From contig CAJUSS010000094.1 of NCBI GenBank assembly GCA_910588895.1, positions 1 to 13,604 on the forward strand: 13,604 nt of DNA, written 5' to 3'. The notes beneath the pieces were generated by a model, which did not search any database, was not told where the DNA came from, and saw nothing but the letters and a program-made list of their open reading frames with translations. Below, one piece after another: positions 1 to 6,530 of this stretch. This DNA comes from an uncultured Lachnospiraceae bacterium (lineage in GTDB: Bacteria; Bacillota; Clostridia; Lachnospirales; Lachnospiraceae). Each line of letters starts with the position of its first letter. Position 1 is the first letter of the stretch. The translations under genes were made by a program, and so were the position numbers.

Positions 1-84
1 TGCAGGAGCTGTGAGCAGGTCTGTCCGCAGCAGATCAAGATCTCGGAGATGATGACCGAGTTCACCTCCATGATCGGGATGTGA
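1..84 (+). CDS. C-terminal end of an iron-sulfur oxidoreductase, probably aldo/keto reductase family (partial)
   Basis: Only the last 27 codons are in the window; the reading frame is open from base 1 and ends at TGA 82-84. The peptide begins CRSCEQVCPQQIKI, which contains C-x2-C-x3-CP, a 4Fe-4S-binding arrangement, followed by a short helix-like tail (SEMMTEF...). This kind of tail is typical of clostridial aldo/keto reductases that carry a C-terminal ferredoxin-like domain, where the CP-x-x-I-x-I pattern is common. The catalytic domain lies outside the window, so the assignment rests on the tail alone; another ferredoxin-tailed oxidoreductase is possible. No terminator is visible directly after the stop. 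Confidence 0.6.
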   Translation, partial: CRSCEQVCPQQIKISEMMTEFTSMIGM

Positions 85-114
85 CAGAGGCAGGGCTAAA
101 AGGAGTGAGAGCAG

Positions 115-198
115 ATGGATCGTAAAAAGATCGTTCCAGGTACGAGGGGCGGGCACTACATACCGTATAAGGAGAGGGCAGCGTCTGACCGGCTTTAA
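115..198 (+). CDS. Possible small ORF (27 aa), unknown
   Basis: An ATG at 115 is preceded by AAAGGAG (98-104) about ten bases upstream, which is a credible ribosome binding site. The peptide starts MDRKKIVPGTRGGHYIPYKE and is basic and soluble, without a membrane segment. It lies 30 bases after the oxidoreductase stop on the same strand, so it could be co-transcribed. Its TAA (196-198) overlaps the TAA of the convergent HTH-PurM gene (195-197). I do not recognise the peptide. It may be a real small protein, a remnant of a longer gene, or chance; the good Shine-Dalgarno sequence is the main support. Confidence 0.3.
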   Translation: MDRKKIVPGTRGGHYIPYKERAASDRL

Positions 199-1442
199 GA
201 CCAGCCGATATGCCCTGAAAAGTCCACGGCCCGTTCCCCCTGGCAGATCTCCCCGACCGGGTAGACGGCGTGATATCTTCCGACGCATCGGATCGTGCGC
301 TCTGCCTGCTCTCTCCCCACAATGAGGATCAACCCCACGCCGCAGTTAAAGGTGGCCAGCATCTCCTGCTCGTCGATATCGCCGGTACGTTTGATATACG
401 AGAATATGGGCAGCGCCTTTACCTGGCCCAGATCGATCTTTGCCTGCAGCCCTTCAGGGAGGATGCGGATCAGGTTGCCGGCGATCCCACCTCCGGTGAT
501 GTGGGCCATGCCATGGGGCCGGATATCCTGGGGCAGAGAGTGGAGGGCCTGATAGTAAGGGGTGTGGGGCTTCATGATCTGCTGGATAAAGGGTTGGCCG
601 TCGATCTGGTCAGAGAGGATATGGGGGATCCGCTCCATGAGGAGACGGACCAGGGTGTAGCCATTGGTGTGCAGGCCGTTGGAAGCCACGGCCAGGACCA
701 CATCCCCCGCACGGATCGCAGAGCCGTCGATGATCTGGCGCTTCGATACAACCCCGGCGATGCTGGCGGTGAGGATGTAGGTCCCCTTCTCCACCACCTC
801 TGGCTGGATGGAGGTCTCACCGCCTACCAGGCTGCAGCCGTTTGCCCGGCAGGCCTCCGAGATCCCCTTGATAAAGGCGCGGATCGTCTCTTTTTCCGCG
901 TTCCCGCAGACGATGGTGTCCAATACGGCCAGAGGCCTTGCGCCCATCACCAGGATATCATTGACCAGATGGTTGATCATATCGTGGCAGATGGACTGGC
1001 TGTAGCCATATACCATGGCCAGCTTCTGCTTGGAGCCGGGCTCTTCCGATTTTAGGACCAGCACAGGATCTTGTACATCCAGAGCGCTGATATCATACAG
1101 GGAGGCGAAGGGGCCCAGGCCATTTAACACCCGCTCATCCTGGGTCCTTAGATACTGGGCCATCTCCTTTTTCAGCTCGTCGGTGTAGGCGGTATCCACA
1201 CCGGCCTTGCGGTAAGAGAAGGCCTCCGCAGCCTTTTCCTGTCCGGCCAGGATCGCGTCCACCGATGTCTCTAAGAGCTCCGCCAGTCCCACCAGGATCT
1301 CCACATTGGGCAATGTGCCGTTCTCCCATTTGGAGACCGCCTGAAAGGAGACCTTTAACTGTCCGGCGATGTCCGCCTGGGTCAGGCCCAGCTGCTTTCG
1401 CTTAGCCGCGATGAAGCGGGCGATCTTTTTCGTATCCAGCAT
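195..1442 (-). CDS. XRE-family HTH domain fused to a PurM/AIR-synthetase-like domain
   Basis: This 415-residue protein has two domains. Residues 1-66 are a Cro/C1-type helix-turn-helix (LGLTQADIAGQLKVSFQAVSKWENG around 18-42, then a typical helical tail). Residues 76-415 align well with phosphoribosylformylglycinamidine cyclo-ligase (PurM): YRKAGVD (77-83), LVNDILVMGARP (159-170), GGET (207-210), SNGLHTNGYTLVR (254-266), MAHITGGG (312-319) and FNCGVG (365-370). In canonical PurM the ATP/metal loop reads about GTDGVGTK; here it is SEEPGSK (132-138), so the usual aspartate is Glu and the glycines are partly lost. PurM normally makes aminoimidazole ribotide in purine synthesis; this protein could be a purine-linked regulator, an enzyme with altered substrate, or both. 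The start is set by GGAGG seven bases before ATG 1440-1442. It stands alone, not in a pur operon. Domain calls are firm; function is inference. Confidence 0.85.
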   Translation of the reverse strand: MLDTKKIARFIAAKRKQLGLTQADIAGQLKVSFQAVSKWENGTLPNVEILVGLAELLETSVDAILAGQEKAAEAFSYRKAGVDTAYTDELKKEMAQYLRTQDERVLNGLGPFASLYDISALDVQDPVLVLKSEEPGSKQKLAMVYGYSQSICHDMINHLVNDILVMGARPLAVLDTIVCGNAEKETIRAFIKGISEACRANGCSLVGGETSIQPEVVEKGTYILTASIAGVVSKRQIIDGSAIRAGDVVLAVASNGLHTNGYTLVRLLMERIPHILSDQIDGQPFIQQIMKPHTPYYQALHSLPQDIRPHGMAHITGGGIAGNLIRILPEGLQAKIDLGQVKALPIFSYIKRTGDIDEQEMLATFNCGVGLILIVGREQAERTIRCVGRYHAVYPVGEICQGERAVDFSGHIGWS

Positions 1443-1462
1443 ACTTTGTCCTCCGATCTATC

Positions 1463-1486
1463 CTCCCTTGTCGGGAGCTTTTTTTA
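1463..1486 (+). terminator. Short hairpin plus T-run, terminator-like on plus strand (orphan)
   Basis: CTCCC (1463-1467) and GGGAG (1473-1477) form a five-base-pair stem with loop TTGTC, followed by C and seven T residues (1479-1485). This is the shape of a small intrinsic terminator on the plus strand, but neither neighbouring gene is on that strand. On the minus strand it lies in the leader of the HTH-PurM gene. The GGGAG arm could instead be a ribosome binding site for the small ORF at 1486. The stem is short, so the call is weak. Confidence 0.25.
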
Positions 1487-1551
1487 TGAAAGCGCGTTGG
1501 TCTGTTGTATCTATAGCCATACTGCAGATAGCCGCTTACTCTCTATGGTAA
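1486..1551 (+). CDS. Possible 21-aa hydrophobic peptide
   Basis: ATG 1486 is eight bases after GGGAG (1473-1477). The peptide has a basic start (MKAR) and then a hydrophobic stretch (VVSIAILQIAAYSLW) to TAA 1549-1551. It looks like a single short membrane-seeking helix of the kind found in leader peptides or small membrane peptides. The stop codon lies inside the dyad at 1539-1563. The putative ribosome binding site is buried in a small hairpin. It runs on the plus strand between two minus-strand genes. No homology is recognised, and chance is a serious alternative. Confidence 0.2.
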   Translation: MKARWSVVSIAILQIAAYSLW

Positions 1552-1563
1552 ACCATAAGAGAG
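1539..1563. promoter_or_regulatory. Dyad upstream of the HTH-PurM gene, candidate operator
   Basis: The core TATGGT-AA-ACCATA is a perfect 6+6 inverted repeat, and the flanks continue as CTCTC on the left and AGAGAG on the right with one extra A as a bulge, giving about eleven pairs. It lies roughly 100 bases upstream of the HTH-PurM start, in its likely promoter zone. XRE-type regulators commonly bind such short palindromes, so autoregulation is plausible. No T-run follows on either strand, so it does not look like a terminator. Confidence 0.45.
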
Positions 1564-1603
1564 GGAGGGGCAATAACCGGATGTTTGATATCCAGGCGCA
1601 GGT

Positions 1604-1618
1604 TCAACTGGCAGTTGA
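1604..1618. promoter_or_regulatory. Perfect 15-bp palindrome, candidate operator
   Basis: TCAACTG-G-CAGTTGA is a perfect 7+7 inverted repeat with a single central base. It begins one base downstream of the permease stop codon (1620-1622 on the minus strand) and about 160 bases upstream of the HTH-PurM start. It is not followed by a T-run in either direction, which argues against an intrinsic terminator and for a protein-binding site. Confidence 0.4.
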
Positions 1619-1619
1619 C

Positions 1620-3530
1620 TCATAGCCCGGCATTTTTTCCATAAGCCCACACCGACAGGAGATACCACAGCCCTAAGATGCCCAGCACCACCGCGCTGCT
1701 GATCAGGTCCACCAGGGTCAGATCGGTGAACATCATCTTTCCAAGAGCGCCTACAGAAAAGAAGGAGGAGATCTGCATCACCAGGAAGATCAGCCCGTAG
1801 GTCACGCCAAGCTCCATGGCGATGGAGCGTTTTAGGAGTGTTCGGTCAAAGCCCATCTTCAGGATGATCTGGCAGCGCTCCTTTTCCTCAAAGGCGTCAT
1901 TATACATCTTCATGAACAGGATGCTCCCGCTGGCCAGGATAAAGACCATGAACATGAAGAGGCATAGGGAATACAGGACCTTGATCCAGTCCAGCTCATT
2001 GCTGGCGGGATCGATGGCTACACGGGCGATGGGAGGCAGGCCCTGGGCTTCCTGACTGTGGACCAGTCCGTCCAGACGGTCCCGCACCTGAGGGAAACGG
2101 CCAAGGTCTTCGATCTGATAGTTGTATGTGCAGATCTCCTGGCCCAGGGGGAGGAGGCTTTCATAGACCGGACCGTTTACCACATAAAAATGCATGCGCT
2201 CCTGGAGATAGCCCAGGTAGGGGATGGTGGAGGATGCCACCTGCCGGAAGGTCTGGCCGTTTATGCGGACTTTCCTTTGGCTCTGGTCGGTGATCAGGGA
2301 CAGAAGGGTGGGGTGGCCCACCTGGATCACCTCATCATCGGCCGGCTCTTCAAAGGGAAAGGCCAGACCAGCCTCTTTGGCCAGCCTCATGAGGTGGGGA
2401 TAGGACAGGATCGCATAGTGGCTGTAAAAGCTGTCATCCTGGATCAAAGAGGGATCCACAGACAGGATCGGCATCTGGGTGCCGACCCTGAGCCCGCTCT
2501 CCTCCTGGATCAGCATCCGGGCGTTTTCATCTAAGTCCGTCCGTTGGCTCAAGAGCTGGAAGGTGTAGGTGTTCTCAAAATGGATGATCGTCTCATAGCG
2601 GCCTTTCATGGCAAAGCCGGTGGCCAGGGCGGTCACGGAGCAGAGCAGCAGCACGCAGACGATCGCATAGGTGCGGTAGTTCTTCCTCATCCGAAAGAGC
2701 ATGCTGTTGACCCACAGGACGCGCTGCTTCTGATAGAGGCGTTCCTTGTCCGCCGCCGCGCCTTTTAGGGCCATCGGGATGGCGCCGCCAAAGAGCAGGT
2801 AGACGCCTGCGGTCACCAGGACGACGGCGGCCAGGGCATTGGCCATCACGCCCTGCCTGGCTTCTTTTAAGGCCAGGCCATATCCAAAGGCCAGGATGCC
2901 TGTGCCAAAGATCGTTCGGATCCACAAAAGGATCTGGCTCTGCCAGAGGTGCTCCTTCTGCCGTGCGGCAAAAAGGAGGCTTAGGACGCTGCTCCTGGCG
3001 ATATCCATGTAGCCCTTCACGGCAAAGAGCAGATCGACCGCCAGATAGAGAAGGGCGGTGGTCAGCATGGGCTTTGGCCCCGGCAGGAATAGGACCTCCA
3101 CCTCCAGCCGGGAGAGCGCGAACAGGAGCATCTGGAACAGCCCGGCGCTTAAAAAGCCAAAGCCCAGCCCAAGGGCCAGGGCCGACAGGCCGGTCAGGAG
3201 GGTCTCGGTCAGGTACATTTTTCCGATCTGTTCATTGGACAGGCCCATGAAGATGTAGACGCCGATCTCCTTCTTTCGGCTGGTAAGGAAGACATTTGTG
3301 GAATACCAGATGAAAAAGAACATGAAGCATCCCAGCACGAAGGAGACCATCTGGACCAGCAGGTCGATATAGGCTTTATTCCTTGTGCCCAATACGGCAA
3401 AGGCATCCGAGGAAAGGATAGCCTGGAAGTTAAAGAGCACCAGGATAGTAAAGGCCTGGGAGACGATAAGTGATAAGTGGTTTTTGAAGCTCCGCTTAAA
3501 GTTTAAAAACGCCAGCTTGGTCATGCTCAT
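1620..3530 (-). CDS. Bce-type ABC transporter permease (FtsX fold), BceB-like
   Basis: The 636-residue product is an integral membrane protein with about ten predicted hydrophobic segments: near 18-38, 55-78, 108-135, 150-170, 200-220, 230-250, 285-305, 516-540, 570-595 and 610-630. A hydrophilic stretch of about 200 residues lies between segments 7 and 8. This topology, with the KKEIGVYIFMGLS motif after segment 2, is the hallmark of BceB/VraG-type permeases that sense and remove cell-wall-targeting peptides such as bacitracin or lantibiotics. The start ATG (3528-3530) overlaps the ATPase stop as ATGA and has GGAGG nine bases upstream; the second ATG two codons later is too far from it. The ligand cannot be read from sequence. 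No clear terminator follows, only the palindrome at 1604-1618. Confidence 0.88.
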   Translation of the reverse strand: MSMTKLAFLNFKRSFKNHLSLIVSQAFTILVLFNFQAILSSDAFAVLGTRNKAYIDLLVQMVSFVLGCFMFFFIWYSTNVFLTSRKKEIGVYIFMGLSNEQIGKMYLTETLLTGLSALALGLGFGFLSAGLFQMLLFALSRLEVEVLFLPGPKPMLTTALLYLAVDLLFAVKGYMDIARSSVLSLLFAARQKEHLWQSQILLWIRTIFGTGILAFGYGLALKEARQGVMANALAAVVLVTAGVYLLFGGAIPMALKGAAADKERLYQKQRVLWVNSMLFRMRKNYRTYAIVCVLLLCSVTALATGFAMKGRYETIIHFENTYTFQLLSQRTDLDENARMLIQEESGLRVGTQMPILSVDPSLIQDDSFYSHYAILSYPHLMRLAKEAGLAFPFEEPADDEVIQVGHPTLLSLITDQSQRKVRINGQTFRQVASSTIPYLGYLQERMHFYVVNGPVYESLLPLGQEICTYNYQIEDLGRFPQVRDRLDGLVHSQEAQGLPPIARVAIDPASNELDWIKVLYSLCLFMFMVFILASGSILFMKMYNDAFEEKERCQIILKMGFDRTLLKRSIAMELGVTYGLIFLVMQISSFFSVGALGKMMFTDLTLVDLISSAVVLGILGLWYLLSVWAYGKNAGL

Positions 3531-4351
3531 GGACGATCACCTCCCATAGAGGCCTGCAGGTCGCAGATCCGGTCGTAAAACTCCTTCCGGTCCCCTCCGC
3601 TGCTGATCCGGCAGGTGAACTGGCCGTCCCGCAGCATGTACACGTCCTTGGCGTAGGAGGCGCAAAAAGGATCGTGGGTCACCAGCAAGATCGTGGCCTG
3701 GCCTCGCTTTGACACCGTCTTCAGACACTCCAATAAGTCACGGCTGGACTTGGAATCCAAGGCCCCGGTGGGCTCGTCGGCAAAAAGGATCTCCGGATCG
3801 GCGATCAGGGCCCGGCAGGTGGCGCCTCGCTGCTTCTGGCCTCCGGAGAGCTGGTAAGGGTATTTTCCCAGATGCTCCGTCAGACCGAAGGATGCGGCCA
3901 GGGTCTCCACTTTTTGGAGGCAGAGCCGGCCGGGGGTCCCGCGAAGGGCTAAGGGCAGGGCGATATTGTCCTGGAGGGTCATGGTATCTAACAGGCTGTA
4001 GTCCTGGAACACGAAGCCGATCTTATCCCGGCGCAGCCTGGACAGTTCCTTATTGGAGACTTTGGCAAGATCCTGGCCGTCTAAAGCCGCAGTGCCCATG
4101 GAGGGCCTGTCGATCGTGGACAGGATATTTAAGAGAGTGGTCTTGCCGGAGCCGGAGGGACCCATGATGGCGATAAAGTCATGCTTTAAGATGGTCAAGT
4201 CGATGCCCTTTAACACGGTGGACTGAAAACCTTTTGACCCGTAGGTCTTGACCAGGTTCTTTACCTCCGCCACCGGGCGGTCATCTTTGCCCGCCGGGGC
4301 GGCTGCAGGCAGGTCTGACACGGTCGTCATGTCTGGCTGATACATATACAT
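3527..4351 (-). CDS. Bce-type ABC transporter ATP-binding protein, BceA-like
   Basis: This 274-residue cytoplasmic ATPase should power the adjacent permease. Visible motifs are Walker A GPSGSGKT (64-71), Q-loop FQD (Q116), signature LSGGQ (168-172), Walker B ILFADEPTGALD (188-199) and the switch histidine in VTHDP (H226). ADEPTGALD is typical of MacB/BceA-type ATPases. The residues after the signature read KQRGATCRAL rather than the common QRVAIARAL, a modest departure. A tail of about 28 residues precedes the nucleotide-binding fold. I chose ATG 4349-4351 because AAAGGAGG sits seven bases upstream; an in-frame ATG at 4391-4393 has no such site and falls within the proposed -10 box. The gene is coupled to the permease by a 4-bp overlap. 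Confidence 0.9.
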   Translation of the reverse strand: MYMYQPDMTTVSDLPAAAPAGKDDRPVAEVKNLVKTYGSKGFQSTVLKGIDLTILKHDFIAIMGPSGSGKTTLLNILSTIDRPSMGTAALDGQDLAKVSNKELSRLRRDKIGFVFQDYSLLDTMTLQDNIALPLALRGTPGRLCLQKVETLAASFGLTEHLGKYPYQLSGGQKQRGATCRALIADPEILFADEPTGALDSKSSRDLLECLKTVSKRGQATILLVTHDPFCASYAKDVYMLRDGQFTCRISSGGDRKEFYDRICDLQASMGGDRP

Positions 4352-4388
4352 AGTGTTTCCTCCTTTATGAAATATCGAGATCCCTTTT

Positions 4389-4394
4389 ATCATA
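4389..4394 (-). promoter_or_regulatory. Probable -10 box of the ABC transporter promoter
   Basis: On the minus strand TATGAT followed by AAAA lies about 40 bases upstream of the ATPase start. A position 17 bases further upstream reads GGATTT, a poor -35, as expected for a promoter that needs an activator. The response-regulator-like repeats at 4417-4432 are just upstream of it. The position implies that the ATPase-permease pair has its own transcript. Confidence 0.45.
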
Positions 4395-4416
4395 CAGGGA
4401 AGGGCGGGAAAAATCC

Positions 4417-4432
4417 TTACATCTGCATTACA
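4417..4432. promoter_or_regulatory. Two TTACA direct repeats, candidate response-regulator site
   Basis: TTACA (4417-4421) and TTACA (4428-4432) are spaced 11 bp start to start on the plus strand, about one helical turn. OmpR/PhoB-family regulators typically bind direct repeats with this spacing, and the neighbouring operon encodes one. The site lies immediately upstream of the weak -35 region of the transporter promoter, a normal place for an activator. Bacillus BceR sites are usually described as inverted repeats containing a similar TNACA half-site, so this is a variant arrangement. Confidence 0.5.
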
Positions 4433-4479
4433 AAGTGGAGGGCAAGATCACGATAGGGATCCCTGGAGCAAGGCGGCGT

Positions 4480-5586
4480 TTATCCGTCCCGGCCGGGGGC
4501 CAGGTAAGGGTCCTCTCCAAAAAGGATGGAGAAGCGGGTGAAGGAGCCGTATACACTCTCGGCACGGATCTGATGCCCCATCTGGCGGCAGATCTTGGCG
4601 GCCAGGTAGAGGCCCATGCCGGTGGAGCGGTAGCTGCCGTTGTGGTGGTTGCTGCCGGTGAACCCCTTGTTGAAGATCTGGCGGATGTCTTTTTCTAAGA
4701 TCCCCTCGCCGTTGTCTTCAACGGTCAGACAGGTAAAGCGTCCCTCCTTTTGAGCCCGGATCTGGAGACAGGGGGCAGACGGCGGGGTGGCAGAGGTCTG
4801 GCCTTCTGCCGGTCGTGTGCCGGATATCTGGCCTTCTGCCGACTGAGCGGCGGCAGGGGCGTCTGGCATCGGCGCGGCGGACCGGGTGTATTTGACGGCG
4901 TTTGCAATCAGCTGGTCCAGCACATAGACCAGCCAGGACGGGTCGGTGTAAACGGTCAGACCGGCTACCTGCACGTCTAAGGAAAAGCCCTCCTGGATCA
5001 GAAAGAACTGGTTATTGTGGATCGAGGTCTTTACACAGTCGGAGAGAGCGGTCTTCTTTACCTGCAGGTCAAACAGAGGGCTCTGGAGCTTACAGCCTAA
5101 AAGGAGGGTGTCCAGCTGCCGGCGCATCCGCTCCAGCTGCTGGCGCAGAGCGCGGCGCAGGTGTGGATCGGCGATCTTTTCATCCATGAGCAGCCCTGCG
5201 GCTAAGGGGAGCTTCAGCTCATGGCAGCATTTGGCCACATAGTCCTGTAAGTCGCAGCTTTCCTCAAAACGGGCCTTTAGCTGCTCCTCTAAAAGGCGGA
5301 CATCATGCTCGGCCGCCTCCCGGCCTTCAAAGGCGGGGAGGTTCCGGCAGAGCAGGATATCCTGCTCCATGAGTGCCTCTTTTTCCTGCTCCTTTCGGAT
5401 AAAAGAAGCGCAGTCCACACCGGTCCAGAGGATAGCCGGGACTAAAAACAGGACATCCAGGTAGAAGAGATAGCACAGCCATCCATCCCGGATGGCCAGA
5501 CAAAGATACAGGTTGGATAAGAGCAGCAGCAGGAGGCAGGGGAGGGCGGACCTCCATCGGGCTTTTGCGTAATGGAAAAGCTTCAT
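4480..5586 (-). CDS. Intramembrane-sensing histidine kinase, BceS-like
   Basis: The 368-residue kinase has two close membrane helices (about 13-32 and 36-56) with almost no extracellular loop, as in BceS-type kinases that take their signal from the partner ABC transporter. The phosphoacceptor box is CCHELKLPLA with H122; the common sequence here would be HEIKTP. The ATPase domain shows QLIANAVKY (N229), DNGEG (291-295), FNKGFTG (305-311) and GMGLYLA (323-329). Between the N and G1 boxes, residues about 236-272 form an Ala/Pro/Gly-rich insertion containing two 10-residue repeats, AEGQISGTRP and AEGQTSATPP (250-269). The start ATG overlaps the regulator stop as ATGA. Its partner is the regulator at 5583-6281, and 86 bases separate the end of the kinase from the -10 box of the transporter promoter. 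Confidence 0.9.
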   Translation of the reverse strand: MKLFHYAKARWRSALPCLLLLLLSNLYLCLAIRDGWLCYLFYLDVLFLVPAILWTGVDCASFIRKEQEKEALMEQDILLCRNLPAFEGREAAEHDVRLLEEQLKARFEESCDLQDYVAKCCHELKLPLAAGLLMDEKIADPHLRRALRQQLERMRRQLDTLLLGCKLQSPLFDLQVKKTALSDCVKTSIHNNQFFLIQEGFSLDVQVAGLTVYTDPSWLVYVLDQLIANAVKYTRSAAPMPDAPAAAQSAEGQISGTRPAEGQTSATPPSAPCLQIRAQKEGRFTCLTVEDNGEGILEKDIRQIFNKGFTGSNHHNGSYRSTGMGLYLAAKICRQMGHQIRAESVYGSFTRFSILFGEDPYLAPGRDG

Positions 5587-6281
5587 CGTCTGCCCGGCGA
5601 GAGGAAATACCCCTGCCCTTTTTTTGTGCCCACCAGATCCCTCCCGCAGGCCGCCTTCAGCTTGTTCCGCAGCCGGCAGATCACGGTGGTCAGGGTCCCG
5701 TCGGATACGTATTCATCGGTGGACCAAAGCTCCATCATCAGCTCCTCCCGTGTCACCACATCCGGGCAGTTTTCTGCCAGACACACCAATACCCGCCGCT
5801 CCGACCGGGTCAGGCCGATCTCCTGCTGCTCTAGATACAGGGTCTGCCGGTCTGCGTCAAAGTGCAGCCCGTCCCCCAGAAAGATGTGTTCCCTCACCTT
5901 ATACGCATAGGCCCTGCGCAGGATGGCCCCGATCTTTGCCCTCAGCACCTCCAGGTGGAAAGGCTTTTCCACATAGTCATCGCCGCCCTGGCTCATGGCC
6001 ATGATCTTATCCCGGTCGTCATCGCGGCTGCTGATATAGAGGATCGGGACAGCCGAGAGCTGACGGAGCCTGGCACACCAGTAAAAGCCGTCATAGCAGG
6101 GCAGGTTGATATCCATCAGCACCAGTTGCGGGCGATGATCGGAAAACTCCTCTTCGATCCGGTCAAACTGCCGGGCGATCGCGGTCTTATAGCCCCACCG
6201 CATCAAAAAAGAAGCGAGCTCTCCGGCCAGAGTCTCGTCGTCCTCCACGATCAAGATCTGCATCTCCATCTCTTCGTCCAT
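5583..6281 (-). CDS. OmpR-family response regulator, BceR-like
   Basis: The 232-residue protein has a receiver domain with the acidic pair in ILIVEDDE (D14, D15), phosphoacceptor D57 in LVLMDINLP, and K106 in VEKPF, followed by a winged-helix DNA-binding domain (about 130-229, including LTRSERRVLVCL and a GTKKGQGYFL end). It should be phosphorylated by the adjacent kinase and activate the transporter genes, probably through the TTACA repeats at 4417-4432. I place the start at ATG 6279-6281, with GGAGG eight bases upstream; an upstream in-frame ATG at 6482 would add a 67-residue basic tail unlike the family and lacks a ribosome binding site. It couples to the kinase by a 4-bp overlap. Confidence 0.92.
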   Translation of the reverse strand: MDEEMEMQILIVEDDETLAGELASFLMRWGYKTAIARQFDRIEEEFSDHRPQLVLMDINLPCYDGFYWCARLRQLSAVPILYISSRDDDRDKIMAMSQGGDDYVEKPFHLEVLRAKIGAILRRAYAYKVREHIFLGDGLHFDADRQTLYLEQQEIGLTRSERRVLVCLAENCPDVVTREELMMELWSTDEYVSDGTLTTVICRLRNKLKAACGRDLVGTKKGQGYFLSPGRR

Positions 6282-6475
6282 AGTATCTGCCTCCGTTTTC
6301 TGTCCCTGGCCGCATGCCCTTTTAGAGGGCGGGGCCGCCGCGGGGACTTTTCCTATCTTAAAACGATATCGGAAGGGCGGATGCTTCTTTTTTTGCGGTG
6401 AGCGGACCGGAAAACACTTTACAAAAAGCAGGCAGATCCGCGATCTGGCCACGCCAATGGACGGGCGGGACAAAA

Positions 6476-6502
6476 AGTACATAAAAACTCACAATATGTA
6501 CT
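6476..6502. promoter_or_regulatory. 7+7 bp inverted repeat in the divergent promoter region
   Basis: AGTACAT (6476-6482) and ATGTACT (6496-6502) are perfect inverted repeats separated by 13 AT-rich bases, a centre-to-centre spacing of 20 bp. The right arm abuts the -35 hexamer of the promoter for the 96-residue protein. The spacing fits a dimeric regulator bound on one face of the helix. The rest of 6282-6676 holds no gene I can support. Confidence 0.4.
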
Positions 6503-6530
6503 GGATATTTTTTCATCTAAGTGATAAAAT
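6502..6530 (+). promoter_or_regulatory. Sigma-A-like promoter for the 96-aa protein
   Basis: A -35 TGGATA (6502-6507), a 17-base spacer and a -10 TAAAAT (6525-6530), with TG one base before the -10, make a good extended promoter. Transcription should start near 6537, leaving a leader of about 140 bases before ATG 6677. The leader holds only weak hairpins. Confidence 0.55.

Noticed and set aside
190..207. CGGCT/AGCCG hairpin at the end of the HTH-PurM gene
   Set aside because: The five-pair stem lies at the gene end but has no T-run on either strand, so a terminator call is not supported.
270..1055. Long plus-strand open frame antisense to the HTH-PurM gene
   Set aside because: It mirrors the codon pattern of the real minus-strand gene, has no family motifs, and is a normal by-product of GC-rich coding DNA.
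5583..6482. A 299-residue version of the response regulator that starts at 6482
   Set aside because: The extra 67 residues are basic and unlike the family, have no ribosome binding site, and reach into the divergent promoter region. ATG 6279-6281 has GGAGG at the right distance.
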